In this document: in pieces, positions 1 to 8,547 of the stretch
Layout: every line of letters starts with the position of its first letter
How positions within the stretch are numbered: the first letter of the stretch is position 1
Source: Phallusia mammillata
Lineage: Eukaryota; Chordata; Ascidiacea; Phlebobranchia; Ascidiidae
DNA: 64,000 nt
Assembly (NCBI GenBank): GCA_003260075.1
Contig: QLIY01000071.1
Span: 72,483-136,482, forward strand
Direction: 5' to 3'
Made by a program: the position numbers and the translations under genes
The notes under the pieces: model-generated
Told to the model about the DNA's origin: nothing
The model's database searches: none
The model's input: only the letters and a program-made list of their open reading frames with translations

Positions 1-1
1 T

Positions 2-846
2 AACCCATCTACCCCCACAGCTCCTTCATCTATAGGTGAACCCCCCATTGTCCCAGTGAGGAATAAAAGAAAAGGAGGTTTCATTCCAGGTTTCTTGAGG
101 AACCAACAACCCACAGAAATGCAGCGATCAATATCAAATGAAGTGGTAAGTTTGACTGATAAGCAGCAAGTAAATTTTACTGTGTGAAACAGCACTTGCT
201 TGAGTTGAGTTTATTTCGCTTGGTGAAAGACAACATAGCGACACAATTGCACTAAAACAATCACCAAGCCGGAAAAAGATGCGCAACGTTGAAACACTAT
301 AAAGCACATAAAAGTGGAGGGCACAATTGGTGGATGAAAGCTAAACAGGCTTAGGTCAGAAATCCAAACTGAAATCAAGGCGTTTTTGATGTTTTCATGT
401 AGGCCAAGCACTTTAACCAATTATTCAAGTTCTTACCCCGAAAACTAAGGACTAACCCAATGAATTACAATCTGGCAGTTGATCAGTAAAACATTTGTTA
501 ATTTAGAAAGACTTAGTCTTTACTGACTCTGAACAACTGGTATAATCAAATTCAAGCAAAATAACCATTTTAGGCTTGCTTTTAAACTCCTGCCGATAAA
601 ACAATGCTTGACAATGAAACATTTGTTTATTAATAGCAGGAATCAAAAAAGACAAAATCGAAAAAACCAACACTACCTTCGTTACCACCAGTGGGAAGCA
701 CACAACATTGGGGGAAAACAGTGAGTTTAAATCTGTTCTCTGCATCAAAAACATTCTGTAATTTAACTTTTACTTTGCAGAGTGGCAGCCTTCCGTCCCC
801 GAACCCACAAGAAATTTACAAACCAGAAGAATCATTCTTTGTGTAA
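2..846 (+). CDS. 3'-terminal exons of an unrecognised gene
   Basis: Two exons can be read. The first (2-145, open at the window edge) encodes a Pro/Ser-rich then basic stretch and ends at a GTAAGT donor. The second (781-846) follows a TTTGCAG acceptor and joins in phase 0; it encodes 21 residues ending in SFFV and a TAA at 844-846. An AATAAA signal lies at 908-913. The combined tail is low-complexity (PSTPTAPSS, then NKRKGG, then PSPNPQEIYKPEE), which suggests a disordered C-terminus. The final FFV resembles a class II PDZ-binding tail (hydrophobic-x-hydrophobic), but that is inference. I do not recognise the family; the body of the gene lies upstream of the window. The phase match and good splice sites make coding likely. 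Confidence 0.6.
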
Positions 847-1595
847 ATCTGTGTCTGCTGCCTTTATATCATTTCTATGCTTCTATTTCCACATATTTTG
901 TAGGTCAAATAAAGTTGTACATTTATCTTTTCTTGTGTCGTTGGAATTGAATAGCAGTGTACATGTTTATGTTGGATTGCTGCTTGGGTCATTGTGACTT
1001 CACTTTCAAATTATTTGTATCCCGCTTCTCAATTTTGCGCAATTGTTTTTTCTTCATTCTCTTGATCTTTGCAGTGTTTTTTATCTGGAAAATACACACA
1101 GAGATGATAAAGAAATCATGACCATGTATCAATTACAGGCAGAAATAGATCATTACTGGATAGTTTTTTCACTTTCATTGATATTTAACTTGTTCAAACA
1201 CGCCCATCTTAGTCTAGAAACAGATCTCTAAACATCTTTGCTTTGCATGTTTGTGATAAGCCCAACCAAAGCCCTGAAGACCTTCGCCGACACCAGGTTA
1301 GAAATCATTTCTTTACAGCAGGGATTTAATAAGGCTGTGATATAACACAGATGATTCTTTCAATTTGCTATTGTATTTCTGTTTATCAGATATATATCTT
1401 TTTATCACAGATTCTTAAATGCAGTTATTTGCATTAAAACAATTCACAGTTTGAGTGTGATTTTGTATTATTTTATCAATGTAACAAAAGTTTGTATAGT
1501 ATGTTTCTCTAGCGACTTTTTTCTTGACCCGCAAAGTTTGAGACCCCTGCTATTCAGCTTACAAAGATGGTAAACATACAACCCACAAAACTTAC
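847..1595. other. Intergenic stretch, no gene found
   Basis: The 3' UTR and poly(A) signal of the upstream gene lie at the start. The rest is AT-rich with no recognisable exon. The missing last exon of CCDC86 (minus strand) would be expected here but was not found on either strand. A short GC-richer patch at about 1256-1300 has no assigned role. Confidence 0.5.
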
Positions 1596-2434
1596 AACTT
1601 GGACAATTTCAGATTTTCGTTGATTCTCTTCTTTGCGCTTCCGATGAGCTTCCACTCGTTGACGATGTTCAATTTTCTCTTGTCTAAAAACAAGAAAATT
1701 AATGATTTTTGGAGGAAATTTTTCTTGTTAGAAGAATATATTTTAAACTAAGTAGAGTAAGTGCTATTCCCAAACATCTACAATATTATTTGAATCCACT
1801 GGACAGCGCTGATGTCTGGTTATTAGGGTACCACAGTAAACCTGCACCAGGCCATGACAGTTGCGCTAAGAGTTTTTAACAGCCTGTATATTTTAGCTGT
1901 CTTATATTACAATTCGGCAAATCTCAGTCTCCAGAATATGACAGTTCCCAATGAGACTTCAGGCGCTATGACCAATAAGACCAGGTATACAACGTATGTG
2001 ATAAACAGGGCCAGGCAGTACTTTATGCATAATTTCTGTCTGCAGTAAGAAAAAATTGCACATACTCTGCAGACTGAGACCAAATCCATTTAACAACCAT
2101 TTACCTGCGAGCTTCAGTTACTTTTTGTTGGTATTGTTTTAAAGAAAGCTTTTCTGCTCTCTGTATTGATTTCTTGTGCCAGCTTGATCTTAGGGGCTTG
2201 TCTTTTGGAAGTGATGAAAACCTGATTATAACAAATATATTTGTCAATTTATTATCCACAAAAAAAAACTTCCTAAACATCATTGACAAGGCAAATATAA
2301 TTCAATTTCTGGTGTACATAAACAAAAACATTTCACCTTGATGTGTTTTTGGATTTCCACCAGCGTCCAGATTTAGGAATCCCCTTTTCCGGTTGCTGTT
2401 TTACAACCTCCTTTGCTTCGCCCTCAACCACCAT
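1596..2434 (-). CDS. CCDC86: CCDC86 (cyclon)-like nucleolar coiled-coil protein, 3' end missing
   Basis: Three exons on the minus strand join in phase: 2337-2434 (ATG at 2434), 2105-2221 and 1596-1683. The product has IPKSGRWWK, then KDKPLRSSWHKK, then a strongly basic Lys/Arg/Glu/Gln helix ending KSEIVQV. These match the conserved C-terminal domain of vertebrate CCDC86, where a PKSGR-W motif, a DKPLRTSW-like motif and a basic coiled coil ending in EVVQVIRN occur in that order. The N-terminal extension is very short compared with vertebrates. Known members are nuclear/nucleolar and linked to perichromosomal and ribosome biogenesis functions. The third exon ends at a clear GTAAGT donor, but the expected last exon (IRN, then a basic tail) was not found downstream. 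The gene is head-to-head with ETFB, about 570 bp between start codons. Confidence 0.8.
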
Positions 2435-2574
2435 TTCCGCTTTTGCCTAACTTTTCTTTTTTTAAATCAGCAACTTGAATAAAAAGTCAAAAACTGAACA
2501 CATGTAAGGCGCTGAAAACTGCATGAGAGAAACGTATTACATGACAAAATAAAATTTACGTAATTTTTATGCTG

Positions 2575-2940
2575 CGAAGATCAAAAATATAATATAAGAA
2601 GCTTGTCCTAAAATTTTTATTATGTTTATTAAGTATCAAATTAAGCAGTTTATTCTTTATAGAAGCTGAAATATTTTTCAATAAAAGTTGTGTGCATTTG
2701 TCCTCTCATTGGATATTTGTGGAATCTCGTCAACTTACATGGGGGGGGGGTGTTATTTTTATGCTTCGAAGATCAAAAATATAATATAAGAAGCTTGTCT
2801 TAAATTTTTTATTATGTTTATTAGGTATCAAACCTAGCAGTTTATTCTTTATATAAGCTGAAATATTTTTTAACAAACTTTGCATGCATTTGTCCTCTCA
2901 TTGGATATTTGTGGAATCTCGTCAACTTACATTTTTAATA
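2575..2940. repeat. Direct duplication around a 10-G run (2741-2750)
   Basis: About 165 bp at 2575-2740 are repeated with scattered differences at about 2763-2935, separated by ten Gs. This is the common pattern of this window: end of one copy, G-run, near-identical second copy. It lies between CCDC86 and ETFB and contains no exon. It most likely reflects two unmerged allelic contig ends joined by a placeholder rather than a real tandem duplication. Confidence 0.75.
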
Positions 2941-3008
2941 AACGTTGATTCAGCAGTTTTCTTAAGTTAAATTTAGGCATTTAATTTTTTTTAGTAAATC
3001 CATTCAAA

Positions 3009-4880
3009 ATGGCTCGGGTTCTGGTTGGTGTTAAACGTGTAATTGATTATGCTGTGAAGGTAAGATAGTAGTTTTTTGTGTTTTTTCGCTCAATATGAAC
3101 AATTTTACCCAACACATTACAGATCCGGGTAAAACCTGACAAAACCGGCGTTGTTACTGAAGGAGTTAAACATTCTGGGGGGGGGGGTCGCTCAATATGA
3201 ACAATATTACTCACATATTACAGATCAGAGTAAAACCTGACAAAACCGGCGTTGTTACTGAAGGAGTTAAACATTCTATGAACCCTTTTGATGAAATTGC
3301 AGTGGAGGAAGCTATTAGGTAGATTATTTTTTTACTAACAATGTTAAAAACATCTTGTTTACCTTTGCTGCAAGAATTCAAATGCAGCAAATAAAAATTT
3401 CAAAAAGCTGTATTAGTTTCTTTTCATGCATTTGTTTTGGTGCAATTAAGACTAACCTTTGTATAATAAAATAAATATATTTTGAACAAAGGCTGCGAGA
3501 GAAAAAACAAGCCAGTGAAGTTGTTGCTGTGACATGTGGACCAACACAGAACCAGGAAACTCTTCGAACTGCGCTAGCGATGGGAGCAGATCGTGGTATC
3601 CATGTTGAAGTTCAAGGAAAAGATTATGAAAGCATGACTCCATTGCATGTAAAGCACAATCATGTGTGTTTAGCATTTGTGGCTTGTTTTGAATTATCTG
3701 TTTGCAGGTGTCCAAGATTCTGGCCAAACTTGCAGAGCAGGAAAAAGCTGATCTTATCATTCTTGGAAAACAAGCCATTGATGGAGATTGCAACCAAACA
3801 GCCCAAATGACTGCATCTATACTGGATTGGGCTCAGGTACTTGGTTTTTATTGGTATCGAATGCCAGTGATCTGGTGTTTCATTGGGTAAATGCTTTTGT
3901 TTTTGACCCTTTTTGTCTTTATGTGTTCAGGGTTTACCACTGACAAGATTTGGGAATATTTACCCTGGTTTGGGTATTGTAATATTTCATCGCTTTTGCT
4001 TCAATCATGATTTTTCAAATACAAGAACCACAGATAGCAATATCAGAATATTGAATATGCTCAGAATGGTATTACTTATCTTGCCATTTCATTGCAGGGT
4101 ACCTTTGCATCTGAAATTAAATTGGAAGATTCAAAAATGACCGTGATTCGAGAAATTGACGGAGGTTTGGAAACAGTGGAACTTAAAATGCCAGCAGTAG
4201 TGTCAGCAGATCTCAGACTGAATGAACCAAGATACGCAACCTTACCAAATATTATGGTAAGCAACGGAGTCACAACAAAAAAGTGACTAGTTCAAAAGAT
4301 AAATCGAAACCCCTTAGTATTACAAATTAATGTAGATTAGTGTTTTTTTTACTCATGTGCCAATGCAAATACAAGTGTTCACGTTTCGATTGCAACAATC
4401 ATCTCATGTTTTAGGAGTTTGATGGTAAACTGTGGTTGACAACACCTTTTTGCTACCAAAAACAGTCATACTTATCAAATGAACGTCACAAATGAATTTA
4501 TTAGAGTATTTTAGTCAATTTTTAGGGTGTTGTGCACCAAAATGTGGGTGTTACGGTGCTGTAATTTAAGAACTAGTCTATGTCTGGTCTTATACCCCAT
4601 GATTGTGTTTTATACAGGACATTTTGGTGATTTGTATATTGTATTATTAGATAATTGTTATGAATATTCCACAACTGCATTCACAAATATACAAAATTAT
4701 TTATCACAGAAAGCAAAAAAGAAGAAAGTTGCCAAAACCTCTCCAGCTGATCTGGGAGTTGACATGAAATCCAGTATTGAAGTTTTGGAAGTTGTCGACC
4801 CTCCTGAGAGGGAAGCGGGAATAAAAGTGGAGAGTGTTGAGCAATTAGTGGGAAAACTAAAGGATGGCGGTGTTATTTAA
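3009..4880 (+). CDS. ETFB: Electron transfer flavoprotein subunit beta
   Basis: Six exons: 3009-3059, 3224-3318, 3492-3648, 3708-3836, 4098-4256 and 4710-4880. All splice phases agree and total 762 nt, giving 253 residues (human ETFB 255). The product begins [17 protein letters not shown] and has [12 protein letters not shown], the [13 protein letters not shown] segment of the AMP/FAD-binding subunit, the [16 protein letters not shown] motif containing the recognition loop that docks partner dehydrogenases, and a C-terminal PADLGVD...[12 protein letters not shown] region. ETF is a mitochondrial matrix heterodimer that takes electrons from acyl-CoA and amino-acid dehydrogenases and passes them via ETF-QO to ubiquinone. 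A partial second copy of exon 2 (3123-3176) precedes a G-run at 3177-3187; the second copy is complete and was used. An AATAAA lies at 4937-4942. A T-rich stretch ending in AG about 15 nt before the ATG could be a trans-splice acceptor. Confidence 0.96.
3070..3318 (+). repeat. Duplicated ETFB exon 2 split by an 11-G run
   Basis: Intron end plus exon start (about 3089-3176) recur at 3188-3277, the two copies flanking Gs at 3177-3187. The first copy stops in mid-exon at the codons for KHS, exactly where the Gs begin. The second runs on to a proper donor. The copies differ by a few bases (ATCCGG versus ATCAGA at the exon start). If the duplication were genuine, the first copy would be a dead exon without a donor. 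I treat it as an assembly join. Confidence 0.75.
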
Positions 4881-4936
4881 AATATCTCGTTTACTTCAAA
4901 ATATTCAATCACTTTGTGCAACAAATAATTTTTGCA

Positions 4937-4942
4937 AATAAA
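4937..4942 (+). terminator. Poly(A) signal AATAAA of ETFB
   Basis: Canonical AATAAA 57 nt after the ETFB stop codon, in an AT-rich stretch. Confidence 0.6.
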
Positions 4943-5107
4943 AGAAATTTACTATGGGTTTTCAAAGTTAGTTTCCAGACTATTTGCTCATTTCCTTTTT
5001 TAATACAAGTTGATTAATTTTCACAACTCCATGCAAAGTGTAACATTGGCAGCATTGCATATATACAGACCACAAAGAACATACACACTTATGTTAAGAC
5101 CTGCTGT

Positions 5108-6064
5108 TCAGAATGACAGATGCAATGGAAACTGTGGACTCGGTTTTGAATCTGTGTATGGACAGAATCTATGACCGACTTCAAGTGAGCGCATTTTTTC
5201 CATATCTTCTGCAGAAATGCTAAAGTCAAAAATCTGCAAATTATCTTCCATTCTTTTTGGATTTGCTGACTTTGCTAAAACAATGTGTCCTTTCTCAATC
5301 TGCCAGCGAAGTAGAATTTGAGCTGACGTCTTGCCATACTTTGTGGCTAATTCTTTTATGAACTTGTCGTTCAAGATGTCAGGGTCATGCGGCTTTAGAC
5401 GCCCACCTAGTGGTCGGTATGTGGTGAGGACTATGTCATGTTTTGCACAGAATTCCCGCAAGTGATCCTGTTGTAAATAAGGATGGCCCTCCACTTGATT
5501 TGTGACAGGTTTGATTTTACAGTTATCCACTATTTGCTGAATTTGTTGGCTGTTAAAGTTTGAAACACCAATAGACTTTGTTAATCCCATTTCAACACAC
5601 TTTTCCATTTCTTTCCAAATTTCCTTCGGTTCAATATCATCAAACATAGGTTTTCCATCTTTGTCATTTTTCCCTTCTGGACTAACTTTTTCCTCATACA
5701 TGGGTGTTCTGCAGACCGGGGTGTGGATCAAATACAAATCCACAAACGGCAGGTTCAAATTTTCCAGGCTCTGTTTCAACGCAGGAATAACCAACGAAGG
5801 TCGATTGCAAGTATTAGGAAGCTTCGTAACTACTCTGATATCGTCTCGCGCAATTTTAAGCTCATCTATTGCATCGAGCACAGCCTTGCCGACATGATCT
5901 TCATTGCTGTAGTAGTACGCAGTGTCTATGTGCCTGTAACCGATCTTCAAGCCGTGCTTTACTGCTTCGTAAACTTCTGACCCGAGAGCACGGTAAGTTC
6001 CCAGCCCTAACATTGGCAAAGTCGTGCCGTTGCACAAGGTTTTCAGCGGAGCAAGGTTAGACAT
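5108..6064 (-). CDS. Aldo-keto reductase (AKR1-like), intronless
   Basis: A single 957-nt ORF encodes 318 residues, the usual length for AKR1-type NADPH-dependent aldo-keto reductases. The (alpha/beta)8-barrel landmarks are present in order: GTTLPMLGLGTY near the N-terminus; GYRHIDTAYYYSNED, carrying the catalytic Asp and Tyr; VVTKLPNT with the catalytic Lys; DLYLIHTP with the catalytic His; GVSNFNSQQI; and a cofactor-phosphate-binding segment AKSANPKRMEDNL, which reads LAKS where IPKS is usual. All four tetrad residues are present. Such enzymes reduce aldehydes and ketones in the cytosol; the physiological substrate cannot be read from sequence. The lack of introns contrasts with most neighbours and may indicate an old retrocopy or intron loss. 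A decayed relative lies 1 kb away at 7090-7412, so a local duplication is likely. The gene is tail-to-tail with ETFB. Confidence 0.93.
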   Translation of the reverse strand: MSNLAPLKTLCNGTTLPMLGLGTYRALGSEVYEAVKHGLKIGYRHIDTAYYYSNEDHVGKAVLDAIDELKIARDDIRVVTKLPNTCNRPSLVIPALKQSLENLNLPFVDLYLIHTPVCRTPMYEEKVSPEGKNDKDGKPMFDDIEPKEIWKEMEKCVEMGLTKSIGVSNFNSQQIQQIVDNCKIKPVTNQVEGHPYLQQDHLREFCAKHDIVLTTYRPLGGRLKPHDPDILNDKFIKELATKYGKTSAQILLRWQIEKGHIVLAKSANPKRMEDNLQIFDFSISAEDMEKMRSLEVGHRFCPYTDSKPSPQFPLHLSF

Positions 6065-6239
6065 GATGGTTTAAGTGACGAAAACGTGATCTTCCTTTCT
6101 AGCTGTGTTGTATCGCAAACAAAAAATGTCCCGTTGACAAATTGGTAACCACTGAACACAAACACCACGCACGCGTAAAACTGCTCAACCATAACGAGTG
6201 CGCTGGGTAAGTCCCTAATAGACGAATAAATATAGCTCA

Positions 6240-6667
6240 GCTGTAAATAAAATGTATTTCCATGTTAGTGTTGTTTTATTTTAAGGCTCCCTTCACCAAT
6301 ACAGCATTAACGAGCGTGGATCCCTGATAAGAATCAACTAAAGAATATAAGAAACAAAACAGACTACGTAGGTGAAGTGTAATAAAGATCATATACAATG
6401 AAAAAAAAAAGTTGAAGCAACAACTTGCTTTATCTCTGGGCACCTTGCACTTCTGTTGACCTTACATCCAGCGGTGGGATTCAACCGGGGGGGGGGGGTA
6501 CAGCATTAACGAGCGTGGATCCCTGATAAGAATCAACTAAAGAGCATCAGAAACAAAACAGACCACGTAGGTGAAGTGTGATAAAGATCAATATACAATG
6601 AAAAAAAAAGTTGAAGCAACAACTTGCTTTATCTCTGTGCACCTTGCACTTCTGTTGACCTTACATC
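6240..6667. repeat. Direct duplication around a G-run (6487-6498), upstream of AKR
   Basis: About 185 bp at 6301-6486 (beginning ACAGCATTAACGAGCG) recur at 6499-6682 with a few differences, separated by the G-run. The first copy ends inside the start of the CAGCGGTGGGATTCAACCGG transposon; the second copy continues into the full transposon at 6668. This is consistent with an unmerged allelic overlap. No gene is visible here. Confidence 0.75.
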
Positions 6668-6844
6668 CAGCGGTGGGATTCAACCGGTTTGCACTGGTTC
6701 TATAGAACCGTCTTACTAAATTTTATAAAATCAGCGAACCGGTTAGCATTGCTACCGTCAATAGACTTTTTGTAACAGAACCGGCTAAAAAAATATGACT
6801 AATGTGCTAGAACTGGCTAGCAAAAAAATTGAATCCCACCTCTG
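6668..6844 (-). mobile_element. hAT-type MITE, family A (CAGTGGTGGGATTCA)
   Basis: About 177 bp with inverted termini CAGCGGTGGGATTCA and TTGAATCCCACCTCTG and internal CCGGTT / AACCGG modules. It is flanked by an exact 8-bp direct repeat, CTTACATC at 6660-6667 and 6845-6852, as expected for target-site duplication by a hAT transposase. It has no coding capacity. Orientation is given relative to the copy at 13784. Confidence 0.9.
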
Positions 6845-7089
6845 CTTACATCTAATATTACTTGACAGGTAAAATTCTGTTTTGCACCTTAACCTATTCT
6901 GAACATAACTAACTTGCACTTACAGACGTAAAACACTGTAATGCATCATGATAGTTGTGCAACATATAGGTAACATTGGTTTGTGTAACAAAATGTGAGG
7001 AAAAAAATGTTTGATTGAGGTACAAACAAGGTACAATTGGCTCAATGTCACCAAAACAATAGTTTTTCTTTGTCACCTATTCTTCCAAT

Positions 7090-7412
7090 AGGACTAACTT
7101 GACCATCCACTAAAGGCGTCCTACACACTGGGGTGTGAATCAAAAACAAATCCACAAAGTGTTCATGAGTTTTGTCACAACACGAATGTTTTCACGAGCA
7201 ATGTTATATTCTTTCATTGCATCCAGTACTGCTTTACCGACTTGTTGTTCGTTTTTGTACAGTTAAGCAGTGTCAACGTGCCTGTAACCGATTTTCAAGG
7301 CATATTTCACAGCATTATACGCTTCCGTCCCTACAGCAGGGAAAGTTCCCAGGCCAATTACTGGAAACTTGATTCCATTGCACATAGTTTTCAATGGAAC
7401 AATTCCAGACAT
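7090..7412 (-). pseudogene. Aldo-keto reductase pseudogene
   Basis: The minus strand from 7412 reads a start resembling the neighbouring reductase (MSGIVPLKTMCNG, then GLGTF), followed by GYRHVDTA and a TAA exactly where the catalytic Tyr codon should be. It continues with a GKAVLDAMKEY-like helix and RVVTKL, which carries the catalytic Lys. It then jumps with a frame change into HTPVCRTPLVDG, so the stretch between the Lys and His motifs is deleted. No later barrel strands are visible. With a nonsense codon, an internal deletion and a truncation, this is a relic of a tandem or retro duplicate of the gene at 5108-6064. Confidence 0.88.
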
Positions 7413-7940
7413 TATGTTCTATGCTTTGTGACGAAATAAACACACTTGAATGCGCTTTCTAAAAAGGGGAGTTACTTCTGAAATCCACAAAGACCATGAC
7501 CAGGGAGTCAAGGACGCGTTAAGCTTTGCGGCAAATTTTTGTGAGTGAGTTCTGACTTCATGATGAACAGACGCCAATTTGAATAAAATTACTTTATACT
7601 GCCAAACAAAGCTTAAATATGCTTCCTAGGTCAAAAAACATGTGTTTGTCCATATAAAGAGCCATTTTTTCAACAAGTAAAAAACTTACGGCCTCAGTAC
7701 CCGCTTTTCGGGGGTGATTAGGGCATTTCCTTTTTGTACCCAACACAATCGGCAAAGTAATAAGTCCCTGAATTATTCAGGCTGAATATGACGCAGTGGG
7801 TGAATCCCCGCAAATCAATTGAGCAGCGAAGCGTAGCCGATGAAATTGTTGTGCAATTGATAAAGAAATTTCTCTAAAATTTGTTTTTAAAGGTGAAAAT
7901 TCGTTTTATTACTGCGGCGATCTGAAATTCAGCGTAAAGC

Positions 7941-8513
7941 ATGTGCACAACAAGTGGTGAGAAGTACGTTGAAAGTTGTAGACAATTCTTGTGTGCGTCA
8001 AACCACCTGAACGACTGCTGGGAACTCTTTAAATCTGACGATCTGCAAAGTCCAATACTGGTCAAAAAGTTTGTGAAAAAAATCGACATTTCTCTTGTGT
8101 CTGAGAGGTTACAGGGCAAACTTGACGAAACAGAGGATGTCCTTCTTATGTACGAATGCCATGCTGTATTTAGTGTAAGTTATTGCAACCCGGTTCTATA
8201 CTTCAACATAAACACGATGGACGGTCGAAGTTTGGCGTTGGAGGATTGTTGGGATATTGTTATGTCGTTTAGGGGAAACCAGTTTACAGAAAATATGAAA
8301 TGGTCAACTTTGACTCAACAAGAACATCCAGTTTATCGAAAACCTTATTTTGTTTTGCATCCCTGCCATACCGCTGACTTTATGAAGGCATTCAATGCAT
8401 CATCAAACTTTAATTATGTGTTAGCTTGGCTGAGTGTAACTTTACCTGTGATTGGTTTGGAGATTGAAACCGACATGTATCATAATTGTTTTACTAAAAA
8501 AGTTAAGCAATAA
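7941..8513 (+). CDS. ATG10: Ubiquitin-like-conjugating enzyme ATG10 (E2-like)
   Basis: A single-exon ORF of 190 residues. The C-terminal half carries the Atg10 signature: HPVYRKPYFVLHPCHTADFM followed by NYVLAWLSVTLPVIGLEI, closely matching the vertebrate active-site region with its LHPCKT motif. The presumed catalytic cysteine is Cys142. ATG10 receives ATG12 from the E1-like ATG7 and conjugates it to ATG5, which is needed for LC3 lipidation and autophagosome growth in the cytosol. Length is slightly below human ATG10 (220), with a shorter N-terminus. The TAA at 8511-8513 is followed 34 nt later by the COQ9 start, suggesting one polycistronic transcript. A TTCAG just upstream of the ATG (about 7928-7932) may be the outron acceptor of this first cistron. 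Confidence 0.92.
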   Translation: MCTTSGEKYVESCRQFLCASNHLNDCWELFKSDDLQSPILVKKFVKKIDISLVSERLQGKLDETEDVLLMYECHAVFSVSYCNPVLYFNINTMDGRSLALEDCWDIVMSFRGNQFTENMKWSTLTQQEHPVYRKPYFVLHPCHTADFMKAFNASSNFNYVLAWLSVTLPVIGLEIETDMYHNCFTKKVKQ

Positions 8514-8547
8514 CACTATATTTTTGCTAGGTTTTAGGGTTGACAAT
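8514..8547 (+). promoter_or_regulatory. Intercistronic region with probable trans-splice acceptor
   Basis: Only 34 nt separate the ATG10 stop from the COQ9 ATG. They contain TATATTTTTGCTAG followed by GTTTTAG, two closely spaced pyrimidine/AG acceptor-like sites, and no poly(A) signal or room for a promoter. In Ciona, downstream genes of operons receive a spliced leader at such sites. Calling it a trans-splice acceptor is inference from this layout. Confidence 0.6.

Noticed and set aside
3529-3810. Plus-strand ORF overlapping ETFB exon 3
   Set aside because: It reads through the intron in the wrong frame for exon 4; the spliced ETFB model accounts for the sequence.
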